The notes under the pieces were generated by a model that was not told the origin of the DNA, made no database searches, and saw nothing but the letters and a program-made list of their open reading frames with translations. DNA of 51,417 bases, taken from positions 1 through 51,417 of the forward strand of contig LSNO01000091.1 in the NCBI GenBank assembly GCA_002082305.1, in the 5' to 3' direction. The DNA comes from SAR324 cluster bacterium SAR324-CTD7B (GTDB taxonomy: Bacteria; SAR324; NAC60-12). The position numbers and the translations under genes were made by a program. Numbering within the stretch: the first letter of the stretch is position 1; every line of letters begins with the position of its first letter. Below, piece after piece: positions 44,927 to 51,417 of this stretch.

Positions 44927-45799
44927 TCAGCTTGCTTTCAGCAGGACTGTTTCCTCTTTTCCATTAATATTTTGTAAATGGTACCAGTGACTGATATTTT
45001 GATCAAAATCATCATGAACAGTACAGTGAATTGCACCAAGCTGGTCAACCTGAACTATGGTGATAAGATGCAGTCGTACCATTTCCAAAATTGCCATGAA
45101 CGTAATTATAAACCACGACAGAGGTTTGTTATCTTCAAACAGTTCTTCAGTAAGACAATGCTTCCGTTTCCCGAAAAGAGAAATCAGTTCGTCAATGCGA
45201 TCCTCGATCCGTACATTTTCTGTTTCAATTAAATGTCTGGTTATTTTAGGAAGACGCTTCATTACCCGCCCGAAAGCTTCCATCAGAGCAGAAACTGAGA
45301 TGTCTTCGTATTCCGGTGCAGTTTCCTCGTTGTCTGCAACTAACTCCACATTTTCCGGACGCTGAAATACATCCCGTCCCAGTATATCAAGAGAACTTAG
45401 TTCAAACGCTGCATCCTTGTAATGCTGATATTCCAATAAGCGGAGCCGCAGAATTTCTTCCGGATCCTCTTCTTCCACTTCTTCAATATCTTCCGGAGAC
45501 TTGGGGAGCAAATTTCTGGACTTGATTAAAATCAACAAAGTGGCAATTTCTAAGAATTCACCGGCAAGATCGAGATTGATTGTCTGCATCATCTCCACAT
45601 ATTCCAAATATGAGGAAGTCAATTCAGAGAGCCGTACTTCTTCAATTGAGACTTCTTTTTTTCGTATAAGATGCAGCAACAAATCCAACGGCCCCTCAAA
45701 TAAAGGAATTTTGATTTCGAGAGGGTTTTCCGGATTTGGGAAAATTGCTGGGATCTCTACGCTTTTCTTAATTTGTTCCATTGTTTCCATACCATCCAT
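44927..45799 (-). CDS. scpA: Segregation and condensation protein ScpA
   Basis: 290 residues. After a short lead, IKIPLFEGPLDLLLHLIRKK is the ScpA hallmark, followed by TSSYLEYVEMMQTINLDLAG and EFLEIATLLILIKSRNLLPK; the C-terminal winged-helix part contains LSWFIITFMAILEMVRLHLI. ScpA is the kleisin of the bacterial condensin SMC-ScpAB. scpB is not present next to it; gspD directly precedes it with 20 nt between. The stretch 44700-44926 behind the gene shows no coding signal. Confidence 0.94.
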   Translation of the reverse strand: MDGMETMEQIKKSVEIPAIFPNPENPLEIKIPLFEGPLDLLLHLIRKKEVSIEEVRLSELTSSYLEYVEMMQTINLDLAGEFLEIATLLILIKSRNLLPKSPEDIEEVEEEDPEEILRLRLLEYQHYKDAAFELSSLDILGRDVFQRPENVELVADNEETAPEYEDISVSALMEAFGRVMKRLPKITRHLIETENVRIEDRIDELISLFGKRKHCLTEELFEDNKPLSWFIITFMAILEMVRLHLITIVQVDQLGAIHCTVHDDFDQNISHWYHLQNINGKEETVLLKAS

Positions 45800-45819
45800 G
45801 TCTGGAGAAAATGCAGATT

Positions 45820-48555
45820 TTATTCCGTAACTTTATCTAAATTGTCAGAAAGTTCAGGTATCCCCATATCTTCCAGAACTTGGTCAGATACCTTGTTGAG
45901 TTCTTTTGCTTTTTTAAACCGGGCACTGGCGCGCTGATTAACTTTTTCCAAATCTTTTTTCGTCCGGATAATGGTTGGACGAATAAAAATTAGCAGGTTG
46001 ATTTTCTCAAATTGATCCAATTTGCTGCGAAAAAGCCAACCAATCAAGGGCAGGTCTCCAAATCCAGGAATCTTATTTTGATTTCGTGCAACCTTTTCTT
46101 TGATCAGACCACCCAGAACAATAATCTCACCATCCTCTGCAATCACAGAGGTTTTAATTGTCCTTTTAAATATCGTAATTGCTTCCGCACCAGGATTTAC
46201 AACATCACTGGACTCTTGTGAAATATCGAGTCGTATACTGTTTTCTCCACTGATTTGCGGTCTAATTTCAAGTTTGATACCAACTTCCTTATATTGGTAT
46301 TCTGTTGTGGTAATGTTACTCGCGCTTGTTACCGTTTTTGGTGAAACAGGCACAACGGAAACTACGTTAATGTTAGGTATTTCACCCTCTTGAGGATTAT
46401 TGATAATCATTAATTGCGGATTTGCAAGGACATTCACATCATTGTTGTTTTGAACCGCTTTGACGAATGCACCAAAACTAAAAAATTCCTTTCCTCCAAT
46501 GCTGATTGTGTTACCGTTCAAGACTCCGATTGTGGAACTATCTGCAGCAATTGCGGCGGTCCCTCCTGTTGATGCATCGCCGGTGAATGCACCTGCCCCG
46601 GGGAAACCACCTGTTATCACCCGTCCCCCGCTGGTTACACCGGTTGCTTTCCAGTTGATACCTAAATCCAAACTTTTTGAAAGTGAAACCTCCATTACAA
46701 GTGCCTCCACATAGACTTGCATTCTAGGAACATCAAGTTCAATAATAATCTGGTCTAAAGTTGTGAAGGCATCAGAAGGAGCAAAAATCAAAAGAGAATT
46801 TGTTGCCTCATCGGCACTGATCGAAATGTCAGTTTGCCCCCCTGAACCAACAGTTTTGGACTGATTTTGAGATTCAGGTTTTGGTTTTTCATCTTTTCTG
46901 GCAACCTCAGTAATTCTTCCAGTAACTTCTTTGAGCAGGACAGCCATATCTTTTGCCACAGCATGCTTGAGATGATAAAGCTTAAAATTACTTTTTATTT
47001 TTCCGCTTTCCTGGAAAACGTCCAACTTTTTGATCAGAGATAATATTTGTTCGATTTCAATCCGTCCTGCAATAATGATCAACGAGTTCAGACGTTCTTC
47101 CTCAATTATTTTAACAGGACTGGCTTTTGCGGTTTTACCCTCTCCTTTTCCGGCTACTACACCGTCCGAAAATATCTTTGATAGTAGGACGGCCATCCTC
47201 TTTGCAGAAGTATTTTCCAGTGCAACCAATTTTAGCTGAGTTTCTCCGGATGTTCCTTGTACTGTGTCAAGTTTTGCAATTAGCTGCAACACCCGATCTG
47301 TTGCCAGGCGATCTGCGATGATGATTAGTGCATTCAGTCGAGGTTCTGCGATTATTTTGACGGCACTGCCTGTTGCAGTTTTCCCTTCACCTTTACCTGC
47401 AACTATTGTATCTGCAAAAATTTTTGAAAGCAGCGGTGCTAATGTTGTGGCGTAAGCATATTGCAATGTCTGTAGTTTTATCTGACGGTTTCCTCTAGGA
47501 ATATCAAGTTGATCTACCAGGTCAATAATTTGCTGGGTTGTCACTGGATTTGCAATAATTATGAGAGCATTGAAAGGTGCAAAAGGCAGAATTTTAATCG
47601 ATGACGTTTTTGGAAAAACCGTCGTTATGAGTGGGATCAGTTTTGCTGCATCAGAATACTGTAGTTCATGAATAGTCGTTGTCGCACCTTCTACCGGCAC
47701 ATCAACCTGTTCAATTAATTCAATTATTTCAGCTGTTGTTTCTCTATTTGCAACAATAAAAAGTGAATTCAAGCGGGCCTCAATCAAGAGTTTGAATATA
47801 GGAGGTTTGCCGTTGAGGACAATGTTGGAAAACAGTTCAGAAACAGTTTTGTGTATTTCAGTAACATCATTGTGAACTATTTGCAGCAATGTGACGATTT
47901 GCTCGACTCCTTCTGGCGCAGATATATCAAGCATATCAATTAGTTCTACAATTCGACTCACATTCGATTCAACATCAATTACAATCAACATGTTCATCGG
48001 TTCGTAAACAAGCAGTGCTCCTGTCTTTGAAAAAATTGGCTGTAATGTTGACTGAATCCCTTTCAGGTCTGCGTGACGAATTGGAATAAGACGCATGACA
48101 TAGTTCCCCCCCTTGGCGTTCACCTTTCCACCATCTTTTGAAATCGGTAAGCGTGAGAAACGTGCATCTGCAGCGGTCAGTATTTCCACAACCTTACTGC
48201 CCTTTTTACGTACCATAGCCAGTCCCTGACTGGCCAATATTTTTTCAAAGAAGTAAAAGGCGTCCTCTGCAGATACTTTGAAATTACGAGGAGCAGTGAT
48301 GGACATTTGCCCTCGCATATTTTTTTCTTCATACACGAAAACGGTGCCGGTATGTTCTGAAATTATTTTGATGAATTCTTTGAGGATCAGTGTTTGAGGC
48401 AGATTTATTGTAACCTTTGAGCTTTTTTTCTTTTTTGCTGCTTCAATTTCTACGGGGAATGAGGCCTGAAACAGAAAGAGGCTTAAAAATATTATTCCAG
48501 ACAACCGATGAAATTTACGGTATTGCTCAGATAGGATGGAAAGAAAGAAAATCAT
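45820..48555 (-). CDS. gspD: Type II secretion outer-membrane secretin GspD with six N1-type subdomains
   Basis: 911 residues, much longer than the common 650-750. Signal region to about 40; N0 (about 46-127); then six KH-like N1-type units, each ending in the pattern N-x-L-I-I-I-A...I-x-x-L-D: about 152-210, 217-286, 292-352, 358-431, 439-512 and 522-609. Typical GspD has three (N1, N2, N3). Units 4 and 5 are close copies, both with LLSKIF, GKGEGKTA and VKII-x-E-x-R-LN. The secretin core runs from about 612 (VYVEALVMEVSLSKSLDLGI) with VLANPQLMIINN and the barrel end IKTSVIAEDGEIIVLGGLIK and PLIGWLFRS, and a short helical tail from about 870. It forms the multimeric exit pore of the T2SS; the extra units would lengthen the periplasmic ring stack. 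Confidence 0.9.
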   Translation of the reverse strand: MIFFLSILSEQYRKFHRLSGIIFLSLFLFQASFPVEIEAAKKKKSSKVTINLPQTLILKEFIKIISEHTGTVFVYEEKNMRGQMSITAPRNFKVSAEDAFYFFEKILASQGLAMVRKKGSKVVEILTAADARFSRLPISKDGGKVNAKGGNYVMRLIPIRHADLKGIQSTLQPIFSKTGALLVYEPMNMLIVIDVESNVSRIVELIDMLDISAPEGVEQIVTLLQIVHNDVTEIHKTVSELFSNIVLNGKPPIFKLLIEARLNSLFIVANRETTAEIIELIEQVDVPVEGATTTIHELQYSDAAKLIPLITTVFPKTSSIKILPFAPFNALIIIANPVTTQQIIDLVDQLDIPRGNRQIKLQTLQYAYATTLAPLLSKIFADTIVAGKGEGKTATGSAVKIIAEPRLNALIIIADRLATDRVLQLIAKLDTVQGTSGETQLKLVALENTSAKRMAVLLSKIFSDGVVAGKGEGKTAKASPVKIIEEERLNSLIIIAGRIEIEQILSLIKKLDVFQESGKIKSNFKLYHLKHAVAKDMAVLLKEVTGRITEVARKDEKPKPESQNQSKTVGSGGQTDISISADEATNSLLIFAPSDAFTTLDQIIIELDVPRMQVYVEALVMEVSLSKSLDLGINWKATGVTSGGRVITGGFPGAGAFTGDASTGGTAAIAADSSTIGVLNGNTISIGGKEFFSFGAFVKAVQNNNDVNVLANPQLMIINNPQEGEIPNINVVSVVPVSPKTVTSASNITTTEYQYKEVGIKLEIRPQISGENSIRLDISQESSDVVNPGAEAITIFKRTIKTSVIAEDGEIIVLGGLIKEKVARNQNKIPGFGDLPLIGWLFRSKLDQFEKINLLIFIRPTIIRTKKDLEKVNQRASARFKKAKELNKVSDQVLEDMGIPELSDNLDKVTE

Positions 48556-48582
48556 GCAAGACTAGAGAAATTAAACAGTATT

Positions 48583-49272
48583 TCAGGAATTACTCATTGA
48601 TTTCAGTATCCAATTTGCCCGCTCCAAATCAGCAGGAGTTGTTATTTTTATATTTTGTGGTTCTCCTTCTACTGTTGAAACTTGATCACCGGTGTTTTCC
48701 ACCAGTGATGCATCGTCAGTAACTAACCACTTATTTTCTATTGCCTGCTTTGAAGCATCCAGAATCAACTTAGTTCGAAATCCTTGCGGTGTCTGAGTGG
48801 CAAATAATGCGCGCCTATCCAGAACCTCCGTTTTTTCCTCAGTAATTCGGCGGATAGTGTCCTCTAAGGGCAAAACCGGAATTGCGGCATTATGTTCATG
48901 TGCCGCATCTATAATTCGATCAATTAGTTTTTCGCTGCAAAACGGCCGAGCTCCGTCATGTATCAAAACCAATTCTGCAACTTGTTCATCCTGCATAATT
49001 TTCAACAAAGCATTGTGAACAGAGTCTTGGCGACGACTGCCTCCTTCAACCAGAACAATTTCTTCTGGAATCATGTTTTCAAATATTTGACGATCCTGTG
49101 AGGAAACGGTCAAATATATCTTCCGGATTCTGGGATGCTTTATAAATGTTTCAAGGCCGATCTCAAGTATTGTACGTGTTCCTAAAGGAAGAAGCAATTT
49201 ATTGTGCTTCGCTCCCATGCGTGTTCCTTGTCCTGCGGCAACAATTACAGCAACCGTATCCTGCTCAGCCAT
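48583..49272 (-). CDS. ispD: 2-C-methyl-D-erythritol 4-phosphate cytidylyltransferase
   Basis: 229 residues. VAVIVAAGQGTRMG and NKLLLPLG are the CTP-binding loop and the conserved Lys; EGGSRRQDSVHNAL, LVLIHDGARPFCS and ATQTPQGFRTKLI and VTDDASLVE complete the IspD signature. It is the third step of the MEP pathway, of which dxs is at 34.3 kb. Often fused or adjacent to ispF; here the preceding upstream region holds no ispF and gspD follows 28 nt downstream. Confidence 0.96.
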   Translation of the reverse strand: MAEQDTVAVIVAAGQGTRMGAKHNKLLLPLGTRTILEIGLETFIKHPRIRKIYLTVSSQDRQIFENMIPEEIVLVEGGSRRQDSVHNALLKIMQDEQVAELVLIHDGARPFCSEKLIDRIIDAAHEHNAAIPVLPLEDTIRRITEEKTEVLDRRALFATQTPQGFRTKLILDASKQAIENKWLVTDDASLVENTGDQVSTVEGEPQNIKITTPADLERANWILKSMSNS

Positions 49273-49523
49273 TTTGTGCTTAAGAATTTAAAGATTGAGA
49301 ACATCACTACATTGACAGTATATTTTTCAAATATCTCAACTGCCTAGACTAAGAAAGTTTGGTACTAAAAGTCCAGATAAAACAGTGAAATTCTTTGACA
49401 AATCAAAATGAAGTGTATATCAGACTTGTAAAAAAGATCACACAAACTAAACTAAGTGCTAACAATTGGACAGAGTGTTTTAATAATGCAAAATAACCAT
49501 AAACAATAACCAACAAACTAAAA

Positions 49524-49721
49524 ATGTCAGAAAAAACAGCGTTTATAGGACTCGGTGTGATGGGCTATCCCATGGCCGGGTTTCTAGCCAAGGCCGGAAA
49601 CGAAGTCACCGTTTACAACCGCACCACTGTTAAAGCAGAAAAGTGGGTCGAGGAATATGGTGGGAAACTAGCACTTACTCCAGCGGAAGCATCAAAGGAT
49701 GCAGCTTTCGTTTTTGCATGT
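49524..49721 (+). CDS. 3-hydroxyisobutyrate dehydrogenase-family NAD(P) oxidoreductase, cut after about 66 residues
   Basis: KTAFIGLGVMGYPMAGFLAK is the dinucleotide-binding start of the beta-hydroxyacid dehydrogenase family (G-x-G-x-x-G variant GLGVMG), followed by NEVTVYNRTTVKAEKWVEEY and [17 protein letters not shown]. After that the frame reads sequence unrelated to the family (LQPLGDQG...) and the base composition changes. The missing 220 residues are not in the window. Truncated by the chimeric join near 49719-49728. Confidence 0.85.
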
Positions 49722-50864
49722 GTGGGCCTCCAGCCCCTTGGCGACCAGGGTAGCCATCATATTGTCGGGGCGCAGATGGGAGAGGAATTCGCGGTAGGCG
49801 CCTGAATCCTCGCGAGCGTAGATGAACTGCACCCGCTCGACCACCTCCATCGGGTAGGCCGACAGCCGCCAGGCCAGCGTGCGGGCGTAACCGCCGCCCT
49901 CGCCACGGTCGGCGTAGATCTCGTTCAGGGCGGCTACCGCTTTTTCCTCCTGGAAGTGATAGGCGGGATAGGGAGACTGTCTAAGCATGCCAATGTAGCT
50001 CAGGCAGAGGCGCGCGACCCGGCGGTACTCCTCCAGCCCCTTCGGGGTCAGGTCTACGGTGATGCTGAACTTGCCGTAGTCGGGCGACAGACCGAACATC
50101 GGACCGCCACGCCCGGCTCCAAGCGCCGTGGCGAGGTCCTCCTCTTTGAGCAGAGAGAGCAGGCTGCCCTTGCCTTCGTGGCCTATCAGGCTGCCGATCA
50201 GACTCAGCGGCTTGCTCCCATAGTGGTCGAGGAAGGCGGGTAGGGAGAACTCGAGCTCCAGAGTGCGCAGCTGCTTGATCGGCTCGATCTGCGTCAGCCG
50301 GAAGGTCTGTTTGGGAGGTAGGTAGTCGGCCGGGAAGTGCAGTGTGGGACGGTTCTTGTTCTCGATCGGGCCGAAGTATCGGCGCGTCCAGGTCTCCATC
50401 GAGTCGAGGGGAGCCGTTCCCAGCAAACATAGTTGCATCTGGTTGGCGCTGTAGTAGCGATCGTGGAAATCGAGCAACTCCTGGCGGTCGATGTCAGCCA
50501 GGGATTCACTCGAGCCGATGGTGAAGCGGCCGGCGGGATGACCCGGTCGGGCCAGCGTATTTTGCACTCTCCACGCACGCCAGTTGTCCTGCTCCAGATT
50601 CTTCTGAAGTTCCGAGTTTACCGCGTTGACCTCGCGTTCGGCGTAGTCCTGGGTGAAGAGCGGGGCGATGAAGAGCTGGGAGAGGCGGTCGATGGCGCCG
50701 GCAAAGGCGTCGTGATTGACCTCAAAGTAGTAGTTGGTGTGGTCCGCATCGGTATAGGCGTTGTTATAGCCACCATTCTCGGACAGATAGGTGCCGTAAT
50801 CGTCGACGCCCGGATACTTGTCGGTGCCCAGGATGAGCATGTGCTCCAGATAGTGATGAGAGCC
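49722..50864 (-). CDS. M16 (pitrilysin/insulinase) peptidase fragment, both ends missing, foreign high-GC segment
   Basis: About 380 residues. The zinc site HxxEH is in [18 protein letters not shown], and the third ligand Glu in [14 protein letters not shown] (about 76 residues later). [20 protein letters not shown] and TNYYFEV are typical of the pitrilysin branch. The sequence before the zinc motif and after [10 protein letters not shown] is missing, replaced by unrelated DNA at both sides. GC content is much higher than the rest of the window, codons are GC-ending and no TCCGGA word is seen, so I think this comes from another organism. Confidence 0.85.
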
Positions 50865-51042
50865 CGAGAAATCCCGCATCTTCATCCAATACGATGCGCA
50901 CGATTTGCTCGGGTGTACGGCGCAGGCCAGTGTAAATCACCTCATGGCCAGCGTCGCGCAGTGCCCGGGCGACGACCTTGGCGCCACGGTCGTGGCCGTC
51001 CAAGCCCGGCTTGGCGATGACGATGCGCAGTGGCGTGCTCAT
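50865..51042 (-). CDS. Methylmalonyl-CoA mutase B12-binding domain subunit, C-terminus missing
   Basis: From ATG 51042: [20 protein letters not shown] is the cobalamin-binding opening (D-x-H-x-x-G; His is the cobalt ligand), then [39 protein letters not shown]. The reading then runs into the M16 fragment at the shared 8-mer GAGAGCCC (50858-50865), so the last 70 or so residues are lost. Divergent from an acyl-CoA carboxylase gene, a common arrangement of the propionyl-CoA pathway. Foreign, high-GC. Confidence 0.82.
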
Positions 51043-51195
51043 ATCCCAGCCGAGCGTGAACCTGCATTTCAAGCCGTTGCCGCCCCCATAGGGGCGAGTC
51101 ATTTGTCGAGAGGGCAAGTCAATTCCTGCGAATTGCCGCCACACCATGCAAACACAACCCATAAGGGCGAGGTGCCACACCCCGAACTGAGTCTT

Positions 51196-51417
51196 ATGAG
51201 TTCAACCGAGGAGCGCCTTGACGACTTGCGCCGCCGCAAGTTGGAAACCAAGGCCGGCGGCGGTCAAGCACGGGTCGATGCTCAGCACACCCGCGGCAAA
51301 ATGACCGCCCGCGAGCGGCTCGACGTTCTTCTCGACGAAGGCTCATTTCAGGAAATAGATTCACTGGTCGAGCATCGCTGTACCGATTTCGGCATGGATG
51401 GCAATATCATCCCCGGC
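51196..51417 (+). CDS. Acyl-CoA (propionyl-CoA) carboxylase carboxyltransferase beta subunit, 3' end outside window
   Basis: 74 residues are visible: [20 protein letters not shown], then [20 protein letters not shown] and [28 protein letters not shown] is the family start. With the mutase subunit on the other strand it would belong to the propionate/methylmalonyl-CoA route. The 153-bp region between them (51043-51195) has no other feature. High-GC tail, not part of the main genome in my view. Confidence 0.88.
   Translation, partial: MSSTEERLDDLRRRKLETKAGGGQARVDAQHTRGKMTARERLDVLLDEGSFQEIDSLVEHRCTDFGMDGNIIPG

Noticed and set aside
49524..49805. Real fusion of a dehydrogenase to a new C-terminal domain
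   Set aside because: The residues after the join are antisense to an M16 gene and the base composition changes there; a chimera is simpler.
50433..51020. 195-codon plus-strand ORF in the high-GC tail
   Set aside because: Antisense of the M16 and B12-binding genes; long ORFs opposite real genes are common at high GC.
1..51417. CRISPR arrays, insertion sequences, prophage or integron elements
   Set aside because: No regularly spaced repeats, transposase or integrase genes or terminal inverted repeats were seen.

Overview
The window looks like a chromosomal stretch from a Gram-negative, proteobacteria-like organism of moderate GC (about 40-45% by eye). Evidence for a diderm cell: LptD and LptB, several exported beta-barrel and lipoprotein genes, and type II secretion genes (gspD, gspM, gspN). 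Housekeeping genes of bacterial type include rpoN, rpsU, mutS, mutM, trpA, trpB, rsmH, ybeY, dxs, ispD, scpA and gltA. The mix of a TAXI-type solute-binding protein, a PhyH dioxygenase, a CaiB/MaoC acyl-CoA operon and a delta-type GspN suggests a marine deltaproteobacterial or SAR324-like lineage. That placement is inference, not something the sequence proves.

Layout. 1-3001 (+): 3' part of lptD and a barrel-like exported protein. 3010-6637 (-): an acyl-CoA operon (two hot-dog hydratases, CaiB-type CoA-transferase) ending in a DUF2083-type XRE regulator with a stop codon inside its HTH. 6774-8885 (-): a membrane protein, tRNA-Gln, ccmB and an FmdB zinc ribbon. 8984-12562 (+): lptB, rpoN, pspA, rpsU. 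12752-20059 (-): a small selenoprotein of the SelW/Rdx family (in-frame TGA plus bSECIS-like hairpin), a free-standing FtsK-type membrane domain, coaD, mutS, phyH, trpA, trpB. 20148-25317 (+): DUF2851 and three tandem lipoproteins ending in TPR-like repeats. 25353-31527: a double-HTH regulator, an SHMT-family enzyme, a TAXI/rsmH/ybeY overlapping operon, mutM, and a DksA/TraR zinc finger preceded by a tiny ORF. 31760-34159 (-): a 799-residue protein I cannot assign. 34313-39625 (+): dxs, a ZapB-like protein with an acidic tail, a TPR protein, and a small outer-membrane-type protein. 40111-49272 (-): eight genes, ispD, gspD, scpA, a CARDB-type protein, fxsA, gltA, gspM, gspN.

From about 49720 to the end the sequence changes abruptly. 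GC jumps to about 60% or more, a dehydrogenase gene is cut after about 66 codons, and it is joined to a headless and tailless M16 peptidase, which is itself joined to a truncated B12-binding mutase domain divergent from a carboxyltransferase. Both joins fall on about 8 bp of shared sequence. I read 49720-51417 as a chimeric tail from one or two other genomes, so it should not be used to describe the main organism.

The most interesting items are the selenoprotein that ordinary gene calling misses, the secretin with six N1-type subdomains, the three tandem CsgG-like/TPR lipoproteins, the ZapB homologue with an acidic tail, and a strong excess of the palindrome TCCGGA inside genes.
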